A stretch of 64,000 nt of DNA. Source: Alistipes communis (GTDB taxonomy: Bacteria; Bacteroidota; Bacteroidia; Bacteroidales; Rikenellaceae). Shown piece after piece: positions 17,450-26,419 of this stretch (its first letter is position 1; each line of letters opens with the position of its first letter). The notes below the pieces were generated by a model. The model did no database searches, had not been told where the DNA came from, and worked only from the letters and a program-made list of their open reading frames with translations. Where the stretch lies: assembly GCF_006542665.1 (NCBI RefSeq), contig NZ_AP019735.1, positions 1,302,001 through 1,366,000 on the forward strand, read 5' to 3'. The translations under genes and the position numbers were made by a program.

Positions 17450-18319
17450 ATGAAAAACAACCATAAACCCATCGCCCGCTTCATCCACCGGGATAGGCTT
17501 CGCAGCTCCCGGCTGGGCGACACACGATATTACGAACGAACGACACTGTTTACCTACCTGTCCCGCTATTTCGCAACGGACGCCATCTGCCGCGTATTTT
17601 CCCGTTACGGCCTGCTGGCAGACTTGGAGTATGAACAGGACGGATTATACGGCATTGCTTTCCCCTTTCAGGACGACAAGACACGGCAACTGCTCTCGAT
17701 GCAGTACGACCCCGCAACCGGCAGACAGACCGGCGAGCAACCGATCGGCCAACGGCTGATGAAAGGATACGATCTGCAATCCGCACCGGCATTATGCGGT
17801 ACGCACTTGTTGCCCGAATATCCCGGCAAGCCCGTCGGAATCCTGCGTGACCTGCGCGACATCCTGATAATGACCCTTGCCGATGATACACGGCTCTGGC
17901 TGGCAACCGGCAACAGCAATCGGAACGGATATAGTCTAACCGACCCTGCCATCATGGAGGTACTACGCGGACGATCCATAACGCTCTATCCTGCCTCCGG
18001 TCTCTATGACGCCAGTATGCCGATTGCCCACCGCATGCAGGAACAGGGTATCGACACTACGATAAGCAATGCGGCGGAACAACTGACAACCGGTATGACA
18101 TCGGACGCCCAACTTACGATTGCCGATTTCGTTCTCCAACAGATCGAGGAAGAACAATTCTACGCCTCTTATCCCTTTGCAGCGGATAATCCCGGCTCCG
18201 GAATGGCTCCGTACTCCTTTTGTAATTTACAGGAACAGAACGAACCGGCAACTCCGATGCCCCAAGTGCCGGACGTGCCGGAGAGTTTGTTCCCCGTTAA
18301 TGGAAATCCGACCGAATAA
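17450..18319 (+). CDS. Toprim-like (DUF6371-type) element protein
   Basis: 289 residues from the ATG at 17450. It sits 110 bp after the DUF3987-like gene in the same direction. The order KGYDLQSAPALCGTHLLPE (where toprim-like proteins have the acidic switch), then LADDTRLWLATGNSNRNGYSL and a proline-rich C-terminus, fits the family of toprim-like proteins that accompany DUF3987 in Bacteroidota integrative elements. I assign this from gene order and general look only, so the name is tentative. Together with the preceding ATPase it would prime and unwind element DNA (inference). Confidence 0.6.
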   Translation: MKNNHKPIARFIHRDRLRSSRLGDTRYYERTTLFTYLSRYFATDAICRVFSRYGLLADLEYEQDGLYGIAFPFQDDKTRQLLSMQYDPATGRQTGEQPIGQRLMKGYDLQSAPALCGTHLLPEYPGKPVGILRDLRDILIMTLADDTRLWLATGNSNRNGYSLTDPAIMEVLRGRSITLYPASGLYDASMPIAHRMQEQGIDTTISNAAEQLTTGMTSDAQLTIADFVLQQIEEEQFYASYPFAADNPGSGMAPYSFCNLQEQNEPATPMPQVPDVPESLFPVNGNPTE

Positions 18320-18366
18320 CAAGGGAGTAAAATCTGAACAACCCGGAATTATGAAATACACTCTGC

Positions 18367-18615
18367 TTATTCCTCGCTTTCGAAGCGGGGATCATCCAAC
18401 GGAGGGAAAAACTCCGCAGGAGAACATCCGAGGTCCTTAGCGATCAGATAGAGTTGATGAACGGTATACTTGGTAGTGAACCGGTCGCTTTCGACCTGCC
18501 CCACAAAGCTGGCAGAGCGACCGATGGTAAAGGCGATTGCCCGCTGGGAAACGCCTTGCTCCAAGCGCTTTTCGCGCACACGGGCGATCACATATTTGTC
18601 AAGCTCCGATTTCAT
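18367..18615 (-). CDS. XRE-family helix-turn-helix regulator
   Basis: 82 residues from the ATG at 18615; an ATG six codons upstream at 18633 is also possible. LDKYVIARVREKRLEQGVSQRAIAFTIGRSASFVGQVESDRFTTKYTVHQLYLIAKDLGCSPAEFF is a complete Cro/C1-type five-helix domain. It is the only minus-strand gene in this part of the island. A transcriptional role in controlling the adjacent element genes is likely but unproven. Confidence 0.85.
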   Translation of the reverse strand: MKSELDKYVIARVREKRLEQGVSQRAIAFTIGRSASFVGQVESDRFTTKYTVHQLYLIAKDLGCSPAEFFPPLDDPRFESEE

Positions 18616-18721
18616 ACCTATTATTCTTTGCAAAAGAACCGATTTTGCTTAATTTTGCGCTCACTATTAGCGAGCAACAACAAATAAAACAGTAGAAACC
18701 AGAAACATTCGAACAAATATC

Positions 18722-20284
18722 ATGAAGAAAATTTCATTATTACTGACAGCTCTCTTTTCGCTGGGACTGTCGCAGGGCTATGCGCAGGCGCTCAAGACCG
18801 TGCGCACGTATTACGACCTGTTCAGCACCAGACCTTACGAGGTCTACACCGTAAACGCCCGAACCGGGCAGAAGCACGGCACCTACAACCTCTACATGGA
18901 GGACGGCACACTGGGTATCACCATGACCTATGCGAACGGAGCCCTCAACGGCCTCTACCGCCAATACGGTTTTGCCGACGGCTCGGCCGCCGACCAAAGC
19001 AAGCCCCGCATCGAGGCCAACTACCTCAACGACAAGTTGCACGGATACTATATGGAGTACATGATCCTCAATGGCCAGCGCAAGCCCCGCATCGAGCGGA
19101 CGTACGACAAGGGCATCATCATCGAGGAGACGACTTGACACGAATCGACCGGTGCAAAGGAAGAGTACAGTTGCATGAACGGCGTCAATCGTTCGTGGTA
19201 CGAGAATGGCAAGCCATATCGCGAATGTCAGGTCGTAAAGGGATTGCCTAACGGCAAATTCGTCGAGTATCACCCCGACGGGAGTATTGCGGAGATAAGC
19301 TATTACAAAAACGGCGAGTTGAACGGCAAGCTGGAAAAATACTATGAAAACGGGCAACTCCGCACCATACAGCACTTCACAGATAGAAAACTCACAGGCG
19401 AAATGGTCGGCTATCACCCCGACGGCAGGCTGGCCGAAAAATACACGTTCGAGATACCGGGAGAGGTCGCAACCTGCGTACTTTATTTTGCCAACGGCAA
19501 CAAGCGCTCGGAGACCACCCGCACGGGAGACAACGAATTCCTGACCATCCGCTACGACAGCATCACGGCCTCGAAAACGGCGGAACTGATACAGAACTGG
19601 CACGAAGCCTCCTCCTATTCCGACGAAGGTACGGAAGTGAAAATATACCGCGCCGACGGCACGCTGCACAAGTCATGGACGCGTAACGGATCGAAGAAAT
19701 ACCGCGCCTGCACCTATAACGAAAAAGGAGAGCTGGAATCGCTGTACGACTATGACGGCACGCTGGTTTACGTATTCCCCGGCACGGAGATCGTCTCGCA
19801 ACGGATAAAACCCGCCGACTACAAAGGACACTATCCCTACGAATGTTATGACCGCGAGGGAAACGTAATCGAAAAGGGGAAAATGGACAGCGATGACAAT
19901 AAACTTACCGTAACGAAGTACGAAAACGGCAGATCCGTCTACGAACGGGCGGATAACGGAAATGAATATTGGATATATCCCAACGGCAACCGCAAGGCCT
20001 ATGCATCGGCAGACAGATCCTATATCGTCATGTACGACGAACAGGAACGGTGGATCGGCTGCCGGTCGAAGGAGGGGTACAACTGTGTCTACCGTTATCC
20101 CAATTCGTCCGTGAAAGCCAAAGGAGAGGAAGATGCAGCGGGTAACCGCATCGGAAAATGGTATCTCTATTCCGAGACCGGCCGCCTATCCGTCGAGGAA
20201 AACGGCGTTGTCCGCAAGCCTACCAAAGAGGAGAAAACGAGCCACGAAAGTTATTTGCATGAGTTGGTCGATGCTAAACGCTGA
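18722..20284 (+). pseudogene. MORN-repeat-type secreted protein gene interrupted by an in-frame TGA
   Basis: Two open segments, 18722-19138 (138 codons) and 19175-20284, are in the same frame and separated only by one TGA at 19136-19138; the 12 codons after it are open. The first has a signal peptide (MKKISLLLTALFSLGLSQGYAQ) and GQKHGTYNLYMEDGTL / NGALNGLYRQYGFADG repeats. The second continues with NGVNRSWYENGKPYRECQVVKG, NGKFVEYHPDG and NGKLEKYYENGQL. These 'G-x-x-x-x-Y-x-x-x-G' units are the MORN_2/toxin_15-like antitoxin type. Intact, the protein would be about 520 residues, exported. A point nonsense mutation, a sequencing error, or two separate products are all possible. Confidence 0.75.
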
Positions 20285-20307
20285 CTGAAAGACCTCTTTC
20301 GGTCAAT

Positions 20308-20340
20308 ACCGTCGCAATCTTCGGACTGCGGCGGTTTTTT
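20308..20340 (+). terminator. Rho-independent terminator
   Basis: ACCGTCGCA (20308-20316) pairs with TGCGGCGGT (20327-20335, one G-U), followed by six T residues. Confidence 0.8.
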
Positions 20341-20369
20341 GATTTTACACCCGAATAATGAACTAATCT

Positions 20370-20681
20370 ATGGAACGAACAATGCATCGACTAACCATCC
20401 ATATCACGGATAACGACAAATTCGATAACCTCGTCGAACTGGACGGACTGCAACCCTATGCCGAAGCGCTGCACAATGCGATAGGGAACAGAGATATTTC
20501 ACTCTACCGGAATAACCGTCTGCTATTCATTGCAAAAGAGAACCACCCGTTGGATTTCGGAACGATTTACCGCATTTGCGGTGCCATACAAATCCTGTTC
20601 GGAGATGGGTTGGTATGGGACATTGTCGAAGATGCCGACGAGCAGGCCGACGCCTTGTTATTGCTGAATTACAAGCAATAA
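20370..20681 (+). CDS. Small unknown protein
   Basis: 103 residues, acidic C-terminus (VEDADEQADALLLLNYKQ), no signal peptide. I recognise no family; the alternating beta/helix look (RLTIHITDNDKFDNLVELDGLQPYAEAL) suggests a small compact domain. It is the last gene before the 21005 att site and stands alone after a terminator, a typical place for late cargo. Confidence 0.6.
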   Translation: MERTMHRLTIHITDNDKFDNLVELDGLQPYAEALHNAIGNRDISLYRNNRLLFIAKENHPLDFGTIYRICGAIQILFGDGLVWDIVEDADEQADALLLLNYKQ

Positions 20682-20880
20682 CGAAATAGCCGAGGCTGAT
20701 AAGGGCCCGCATCGGGACCACGATCCACAACCGGAAAGCCAGATTATTACGGAATCGAACAGACTATTGCGAAGACGACATCTTGTGACAATAACTCACA
20801 TAAAACCAACCTATTCTGCATGCGACAAAGTGGTATATCGTAGCCCCGAAGCGGGCCCGACTTCGGGCCCTGACAAAGAA

Positions 20881-20915
20881 AAAGTCCTCAGAAGTTATTA
20901 GCTTCTAAGGACTTT
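20881..20915 (-). terminator. Stem-loop at the inner end of the second element
   Basis: AAAGTCCTCAGAAG pairs with CTTCTAAGGACTTT (one mismatch). In minus-strand reading it follows the tRNA-Cys 3' fragment at 21005, as terminators do at 9744 and 37789. It may have terminated the tRNA transcript before the third element inserted. The remaining 20682-21194 DNA has no gene. Confidence 0.55.
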
Positions 20916-21004
20916 CTTGGTGGAAAATTGCCGTCCGGCATTGCTCACGCGCCATTTCAGCGCACGCTGTCCGGCGACTTTCCGGCAGCATCCGCTGCCT
21001 CAGT

Positions 21005-21020
21005 TGAGGTCTGAAGCGGA
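21005..21020 (-). other. Attachment site: tRNA-Cys 3'-end copy at left end of the mobilizable element
   Basis: TGAGGTCTGAAGCGGA is identical over 16 bp to 37824-37839 in the tRNA-Cys gene. The pair forms the direct repeats bounding the 16.8-kb element with integrase, relaxase and restriction-modification genes. Confidence 0.85.
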
Positions 21021-21136
21021 CGCCATAAATTTGAATCGAATTTTACCGATTTTAATTTTATTTTATCTGTATTTCAATATTTTACAGCTGTTTTTCATCA
21101 ACTGCGAGGTCTGGAAGTTTTCGAAAATTCGGCCGG

Positions 21137-21160
21137 TGCCGTACAAATGCCGTACAAATT
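21137..21160 (+). repeat. Arm-type direct repeat, left copy
   Basis: Two tandem copies of GCCGTACAAAT preceded by T and followed by T. The same 24 bp occurs at 37758-37781 near the other end of the element. Here it ends 3 bp before the integrase -7 box. Confidence 0.8.
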
Positions 21161-21163
21161 TCC

Positions 21164-21171
21164 TATCTTTG
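21164..21171 (+). promoter_or_regulatory. -7 promoter box (TATCTTTG) of the integrase
   Basis: TATCTTTG lies 23 bp before the integrase ATG at 21195. The arm-type repeat covers the region where the upstream promoter element would be, so integrase binding could repress its own gene. Confidence 0.6.
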
Positions 21172-21194
21172 TCCCGAAGATAAAACCCAACCGT

Positions 21195-22511
21195 ATGGCT
21201 ACTTTCTCCTACCGTATCCGCACAACCCGCAAGGGAATTCTGACCAAGGTACTCATCCGATTCAACGTCGATCGGCACACCTCGTTCTATGCCGATACCC
21301 AGTATCTGGTGCTCTCCGACGCCTGGGACGATAAAAAGCAGACGGTCAAGAGCCGCTTTACCTTTACCGACGACTTCACCGAGCAGCAGGGGCGCGAGCT
21401 GACCAAGAATCTCTCCGAACTGCGCAGCCACATCCTCGGAGAGATTGCCAAGGATCCCGAGCACGCAATGACGAAGACGCGGCTGGAGAAGATCATCTAC
21501 AGCTTCCACCACCCGCGCAGCCTCACCACCGGGCGTCGCGTCCGCACCCGCGAATCGCTCGGTGACTACATCGCCCGCTTCACGCGCGAGATGGAGGAGG
21601 GCACCCGGCTGAACATCCACAAACTCCGATACGGCCCCTCGACCATCAAGAACTACAAGGGATTCGTCGTGCAGTTCGACGAGTACTGCAAAGCCAAACG
21701 CAAGCAGTTCGACTTTGCCGACATTGACCTGAAGTTCTACGATGACTTCGTCGCCTGGTTCACCGCCAAGAACTACTCCGTCAATACGATCGGCCGCCAC
21801 GTCAAGGAGCTGAAGATCATCATGCGCGCGGCCCGCGAGGAGGGCCTGCACGACAACGGGGCGATCGAGAGCCGCAAGTTCCGCGTGCTGACGGCCGACG
21901 TGGAGAACATCTACCTGACGGAGTCGGAGATCCGGGCCATCGCCGCGCTCGACCTCTCGAAAAATCGGCACAAGGATGTTGCCCGCGACATCTTTCTGGT
22001 GGGGTGCTACACGGCACAGCGCTTCAGCGACTACTCGACCATCAACGAAGGCAACATCCGCACACTGGAGAACGGACAGCAGGTCATCGACCTCAAGCAG
22101 CAGAAGACCGGCAACCACGTCGTCATTCCGGTCCGCCCCGAGCTGCAGGCCATCCTGGAGAAGTACGACAACCGGCTGCCGAGAACCTACGAGCAGAAGG
22201 TGAACTACCTCATCAAGGAGATTGCGCGCGAGGCAGGCATCACGGAGAAAGTCGAGGTCTCCTACATCGAGAATGGCGAAAAGAAGAGCCGGCTGGTCGA
22301 GAAGTGCGACCTGGTGAAGACCCACACGGCACGGCGCAGCGGCGCGACGAACATGTATCTGGCGGGAATCCCGACCATCGCCATCATGAAGGTTACGGGC
22401 CACAAGACCGAACGGGAGTTTATGAAGTACATCAAGATCACCGAGGAGCAGACCGCCCTGGAGCTGATGAGCCACCCCTATTTTTCGGGGGCAAGCAACA
22501 CAACACGATAA
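21195..22511 (+). CDS. Tyrosine recombinase/integrase of the mobilizable element
   Basis: 438 residues from the ATG at 21195. N-terminal arm-binding beta region (FSYRIRTTRKGILTKVLIRF), a core-binding helical domain (about 125-230) and a catalytic domain with Arg276 (CYTAQRFSD), His377-x-x-Arg380 (HTARRSGAT), His403 (VTGHKT) and Tyr412 (FMKYI). It is oriented away from the att site at 21005 and lies about 175 bp inside it, the usual place for an integrase that targets a tRNA 3' end. It is clearly different from the integrase at 13084, so the two elements arrived separately. Confidence 0.95.
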   Translation: MATFSYRIRTTRKGILTKVLIRFNVDRHTSFYADTQYLVLSDAWDDKKQTVKSRFTFTDDFTEQQGRELTKNLSELRSHILGEIAKDPEHAMTKTRLEKIIYSFHHPRSLTTGRRVRTRESLGDYIARFTREMEEGTRLNIHKLRYGPSTIKNYKGFVVQFDEYCKAKRKQFDFADIDLKFYDDFVAWFTAKNYSVNTIGRHVKELKIIMRAAREEGLHDNGAIESRKFRVLTADVENIYLTESEIRAIAALDLSKNRHKDVARDIFLVGCYTAQRFSDYSTINEGNIRTLENGQQVIDLKQQKTGNHVVIPVRPELQAILEKYDNRLPRTYEQKVNYLIKEIAREAGITEKVEVSYIENGEKKSRLVEKCDLVKTHTARRSGATNMYLAGIPTIAIMKVTGHKTEREFMKYIKITEEQTALELMSHPYFSGASNTTR

Positions 22512-22540
22512 TCTGAAAGAGTGTTGTCCGGGAATTTTTT

Positions 22541-22548
22541 TAACTTTG
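22541..22548 (+). promoter_or_regulatory. -7 promoter box (TAACTTTG)
   Basis: TAACTTTG ends 18 bp before the ATG at 22567. The resulting leader would be very short, which argues against the earlier TTG codon at 22546 as the start. Confidence 0.55.
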
Positions 22549-22566
22549 TTCAAACAGACTGATGCA

Positions 22567-24408
22567 ATGAAAGACGATACGCAGGAATTAACGCTGTTCG
22601 ACAACTACGATTTTATAGAAAAAATCGAATCTCTGATGGCCGACTGTGAATCGGCCGAGGTGGAGTTCAAATCCGCCAGGGGAGGGTTTCCGGGCAGCTT
22701 GTGGGAGACCTACTCCGCTTTCGCCAATACGCAAGGTGGAGTCATCGTATTGGGCGTCAAGGAGAAGGACGGGAAATTCACACTTGACGGCATCACACTG
22801 GAGCAGGCGCGCAAATACAAAAAGGAGTTTTGGGACAACGTAAACAACAAGGCTCATTGCAGCGCAAACGTCCTGCAGGAGAAAGACGTGCAGGATGGCG
22901 AATACAACGGGAGCTATGTCCTGGTATTCAATGTGCCACGAGCTCCCCGCAACAAGATTCCCGTATATCTGCATAACAACCCCGAGAATACATTCAAGCG
23001 GAATTACGAAGGAGACTATCGGTGCGATGCAAGCGAAATACAACGCATGTTCGCCGACGCCGATATCACGGAACATCCCCGTGATTACAAAATTCTGCCC
23101 GAATTTACCATCGAGCAGGATATTGACAAGGCAACTCTTGAGCAATACCGCCGGCTGGTCGCAACCAAAAGCCCCGATCATCCGTGGCTGCTGCTGGACG
23201 ACAAACATTTCCTGATGAAATTGAAAGGTTACCGGATCGATCGGCGAGAAAAGATCGAGGGACTGACACTTGCCGGTCTGCTGATGTTCGGAAAAACAGA
23301 CAGCATCACCGACGCCTACGGATGTCCGCAATACTTTCCCGATTACCGCGAATATTTCAGTTCCAATCCCGACGACCGCTGGACAGACCGCATCTGCCCG
23401 GACGGCACCTGGGAGGCGAATCTGTTCCAATTCTACTACCGGGTCTATCCCAAGCTGGCCGCATCCCTGCCCAAGCCTTTCGCCCTGAAGGACGGTATCA
23501 GAGAGGACGAAACACCGACACATACGGCTCTACGCGAAGCGTTTATCAATGCATTGGTCCATTGCGACTATTCGGTTGACTCAAACATTACGATCGAGCT
23601 ACACAAGGATTGTTACATATTCTCCAATCCAGGTTCCCTGCTGCTCTCCATTGCCCAATATTATCAGGGAGGCAACAGCGTATGCCGCAACAAGGCCCTG
23701 CAAACGATGTTCATGCTGATCGGTTCAGCGGAAAAGGCCGGAAGCGGTGCCGACAAGATCATGCAAGGTTGGAAAAAGGCAAATTACCGCAACCCGCGAA
23801 TCGAGGAGATCACTCACCCCGACAAAGTCGTATTGACATTGCCCCTTGTCAGTTTGTTGTCCGATGAGGTCATCTCCTATCTGAAATCCCTGTTCGGTGA
23901 GGAGATAACGTCCATAGAACACAACAAGTTGATGACCCTGGCGACCTGTTGCAGCGAGGGCGAGATCACCAACTACCGGATGCAATTGGTATTGGACAAG
24001 CACAGTGCCGATATCACAAAGTTGCTCAAAGAGTTATGCAACGACCGATACCTTATTCCCGAGGGAATCGGCCGCGGCACGCACTACAGAATCAATAAAA
24101 AATTCCGGGAGGGGGGACTCCCCGGGAATGTTGCTAGTAATGTTGCTAGTAATGTTGCTAGTAATGTTGCTAGCTCTCCAGATAAGGAAAGGCGCAGAAG
24201 ATTATCATCCAGCGAATTACACACAGCCATCCTGCAGGCATGTGTTGATTTTGAATCGCTGGAAACCATTGCAAACAAAATAGGGAAGAGTCTACGATAC
24301 CTGAAAAACAGAGCCATACCCATCATGGTTGCCGAAGGGTTGTTGGAACGTGAATATCCCAATATGCCGAAACATCCCCATCAGCGATACCGTGCAAAAA
24401 AGAGATAA
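22567..24408 (+). CDS. AlbA_2/Schlafen-domain ATP-binding protein
   Basis: 613 residues from the ATG at 22567. The N-terminal AlbA_2 (Schlafen-like) domain shows ESAEVEFKSARGGFPGSLWETYSAFANTQGGVIVLGVKE. The middle has TALREAFINALVHCDYS, the N box of a GHKL-type ATPase-like C-terminal domain (HATPase_c_4). Related proteins act as transcription regulators or nucleic-acid-acting ATPases. Between the ATPase part and the C-terminal winged-helix region are four tandem NVAS tetrapeptides (12-bp repeats at 24127-24174), a likely flexible linker whose length can change without losing frame. It follows the integrase gene and may regulate or defend the element; function is not certain. Confidence 0.85.
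   Translation: MKDDTQELTLFDNYDFIEKIESLMADCESAEVEFKSARGGFPGSLWETYSAFANTQGGVIVLGVKEKDGKFTLDGITLEQARKYKKEFWDNVNNKAHCSANVLQEKDVQDGEYNGSYVLVFNVPRAPRNKIPVYLHNNPENTFKRNYEGDYRCDASEIQRMFADADITEHPRDYKILPEFTIEQDIDKATLEQYRRLVATKSPDHPWLLLDDKHFLMKLKGYRIDRREKIEGLTLAGLLMFGKTDSITDAYGCPQYFPDYREYFSSNPDDRWTDRICPDGTWEANLFQFYYRVYPKLAASLPKPFALKDGIREDETPTHTALREAFINALVHCDYSVDSNITIELHKDCYIFSNPGSLLLSIAQYYQGGNSVCRNKALQTMFMLIGSAEKAGSGADKIMQGWKKANYRNPRIEEITHPDKVVLTLPLVSLLSDEVISYLKSLFGEEITSIEHNKLMTLATCCSEGEITNYRMQLVLDKHSADITKLLKELCNDRYLIPEGIGRGTHYRINKKFREGGLPGNVASNVASNVASNVASSPDKERRRRLSSSELHTAILQACVDFESLETIANKIGKSLRYLKNRAIPIMVAEGLLEREYPNMPKHPHQRYRAKKR
24127..24174 (+). repeat. 12-bp tandem repeat (AATGTTGCTAGT, four copies) inside the AlbA_2 gene
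   Basis: Four head-to-tail copies encode NVAS each; the last base of the final copy differs. The unit length is a multiple of three, so copy number changes would alter linker length only. Confidence 0.9.
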
Positions 24409-24414
24409 CCAGCC

Positions 24415-24825
24415 ATGCCGCGCCGTCGAAAAATAACGATCCAGGCCTCCGAACTGGAGAGCTTCGAGACGCTCGTCCGGGAGCTGCACCAGCGGCCGGA
24501 GTTTGCCGGATTCGATCCGTCGAGCCTGCACGTCTGGGCTTACGAACGGTATGAGCCGAAGCTGAAGGATGCCGACGCAATCCTGCGCCGCTTCGACTAT
24601 TGGCTGGGCGTGCACAAGGGCGAGCGCTATCTGATGGCAAACGGCAGCCGGCTCTTCAACAAAAAGGAGCTTGCCGAGGCGCTGGGCGTCGCACGTCCGA
24701 CACTCGACCGGTGGATTACGAACGGATGGCTGGAGCCGTGCCGCGTTCAGATCTCAAGCAGCGGTGACACCCTCTTTGCAGCCAACGCCGTTCGGGAGGT
24801 ACTAATAACGTTTTCCGATGAATAA
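24415..24825 (+). CDS. Helix-turn-helix DNA-binding protein
   Basis: 136 residues. The C-terminal half RLFNKKELAEALGVARPTLDRWITNGWLEPCRVQISSSGDTLFAANAVREVL is a MerR/excisionase-type winged helix. The N-terminal half is helical with ELHQRPEFAGFDPSSLHVWAYERYEPKLKDADAIL. It starts 6 bp after the AlbA_2 gene, and its stop overlaps the start of the CoiA-like gene by 8 bp. Probably a regulator or recombination directionality factor of the element. Confidence 0.8.
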   Translation: MPRRRKITIQASELESFETLVRELHQRPEFAGFDPSSLHVWAYERYEPKLKDADAILRRFDYWLGVHKGERYLMANGSRLFNKKELAEALGVARPTLDRWITNGWLEPCRVQISSSGDTLFAANAVREVLITFSDE

Positions 24826-25921
24826 TTCGTCAAACAAAGATCAACACTATGCATTGGATTCTTCCGGAAACATTAGACACATAAAAGATGCTAATCCAAG
24901 CAATGACGAATTTTTTTGTCTTTTTTGCCATCGTCAAATGATTGCAAAGCAGGGGAAAATACGGCAATGGCACTTTGCGCACAAGGCTCTTTCTCCTAAC
25001 TGCAGCTATGAAAGTTACTTACATTCATTGGCAAAACTTTTAATCCTACAAAAACTCAGAAGTGAACAACCTTTCGGAGTCGAAATTAAAGTTCCTTTCA
25101 CTTGTAGAAATAAAGAGACCTGCATATGGTACGAAGATTCATTTGATGAATCTTGCAACTGGACTGGATACAAAAATTATGATTTAAAAAAATTCTATAA
25201 CACATTTGAAGTTGAAGCCTTCTACGATAACTTTCGTGCAGACATTCTCCTTTCAAATTCCATTAAAAAGTATACACCGGTCTTTATCGAAATATATGTT
25301 TCACATCCTTGCGAACATCAAAAGATTGACTCAGGAAATAAAATCATAGAACTAAAGATCAACTCGGAAGATGATATAAAATCAATCATCAATAGCCCCA
25401 TCATCACAGAAGACGGAGATCTTATCAGATTATATAATTTCAAACCGAAAGGAGACTTTACCGGTCCACCTCAACATCCCAAGCAATTGGTGAAGTTTTC
25501 AGTTTTTGAAAGCTATAAAATGTATTGTGGGAATACGGACTGTCAGACATTCTCATGTCACAGAAACAAAGCTATCTTCGAGTTAACCTCCGACTTTCAT
25601 CCCGACTTTCTCCCAGAATATTCTCTATATGATTATGGAATCGTAGAACTATACGATTTGGATCCTAACCTCAAAGTATGCAACCTCTGCCGCTATTATA
25701 GACCCCGAGACATATTATTCGACGATCTGTTCGACATAAGAATCGATAAACGTCCAATTTTTTGCTGCTTATACAAAAAACTCGGGACTGATAAATATCG
25801 AGACCCATCAGATGCACGCACTTGCACTGCATTCCGGAAAATAGATGGAAAAACAATGGCAGAGATTAGACAAGAATATAAAATGGTAAAAACAATTATT
25901 TGGAAGAAACCAAATGATTAG
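24818..25921 (+). CDS. CoiA-like competence/nuclease-fold protein
   Basis: 367 residues. The N-terminus has a zinc-ribbon-like region FFCLFCHRQMIAKQGKIRQWHFAHKA, as in CoiA-family proteins. The middle FRADILLSNS...PVFIEIYVSH fits a PD-(D/E)xK nuclease core (D-x(n)-E-x-Y). Two more Cys-rich clusters lie near residues 240-250 (CGNTDCQTFSCH) and 290-300 (CNLCRYY). Much more AT-rich than the genes on either side, so it was inserted into the element separately, yet its start overlaps the HTH gene by 8 bp. CoiA acts in DNA processing during natural transformation; a DNA-processing or anti-DNA role here is inference. Confidence 0.7.
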   Translation: MNNSSNKDQHYALDSSGNIRHIKDANPSNDEFFCLFCHRQMIAKQGKIRQWHFAHKALSPNCSYESYLHSLAKLLILQKLRSEQPFGVEIKVPFTCRNKETCIWYEDSFDESCNWTGYKNYDLKKFYNTFEVEAFYDNFRADILLSNSIKKYTPVFIEIYVSHPCEHQKIDSGNKIIELKINSEDDIKSIINSPIITEDGDLIRLYNFKPKGDFTGPPQHPKQLVKFSVFESYKMYCGNTDCQTFSCHRNKAIFELTSDFHPDFLPEYSLYDYGIVELYDLDPNLKVCNLCRYYRPRDILFDDLFDIRIDKRPIFCCLYKKLGTDKYRDPSDARTCTAFRKIDGKTMAEIRQEYKMVKTIIWKKPND

Positions 25922-25962
25922 AAGGCCTATTTTGCATCGGGTGGAATCCGATTACACGGCAG

Positions 25963-26046
25963 TGCCAACCGAAGCAAACGAATGCCAAAGCCCGGAAACG
26001 GGCGGTGGCATGTCCTCGGTGTGGCACCGGTTGGCATCGGTTGGCG
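25963..26046. repeat. Iteron-like repeats (TGCCAACCG and inverse)
   Basis: TGCCAACCG at 25963-25971 is matched inverted by CGGTTGGCA at 26028-26036 and CGGTTGGCG at 26038-26046; ATGCCAAAG at 25982 is a partial copy. They lie in the 205-bp gap before the HTH and primase-like genes. This is a candidate protein-binding array for element regulation or replication. Confidence 0.5.
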
Positions 26047-26126
26047 CTGATTTGTAACGCCATTCGCCGTTTTTGGAAGGGGCTCGGAAAGCCTTTCTTT
26101 GCGTCATCAACCAAATTCGAATCGTT

Positions 26127-26417
26127 ATGACCAAAGAAATCTTTCTGAGCGGCATGACCGCCGACCAACTCTCGGAGATGATTCGCGAATCGCTGCGCGA
26201 CGAGTTGCGGCAGCTCCATCCCGAACCCTCCGCCGAGACGCCGAACTATCTGACCCGCCGCGAGACGGCCCGCCGCCTGCGCATCTCGCTCGTGACGCTC
26301 AACGACTGGGTGAACCGCGGCCGGATCCGCGCCCACAAGATCGGCGGGCGCGTGCTCTTCCGCGACAGCGATGTCGAAGCGGCACTGCACCGGATTGTCC
26401 CCATCAAAAGCCGATAG
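26127..26417 (+). CDS. Excisionase-like helix-turn-helix protein
   Basis: 96 residues from the ATG at 26127. NYLTRRETARRLRISLVTLNDWVNRGRIRAHKIGGRVLFRDSDVEAAL is a standard HTH_17/Xis domain, preceded by a helical MTADQLSEMIRESLRDELRQL segment. It lies 2 bp upstream of the primase-like gene. In Bacteroidota mobilizable elements such genes begin the mobilisation/replication block. Confidence 0.87.
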   Translation: MTKEIFLSGMTADQLSEMIRESLRDELRQLHPEPSAETPNYLTRRETARRLRISLVTLNDWVNRGRIRAHKIGGRVLFRDSDVEAALHRIVPIKSR

Positions 26418-26419
26418 CC

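Noticed and set aside
24127..24174. Possible CRISPR or slipped-strand on/off switch
   Set aside because: The 12-bp units are in a coding frame, have no spacers, and a change in copy number cannot shift the frame.
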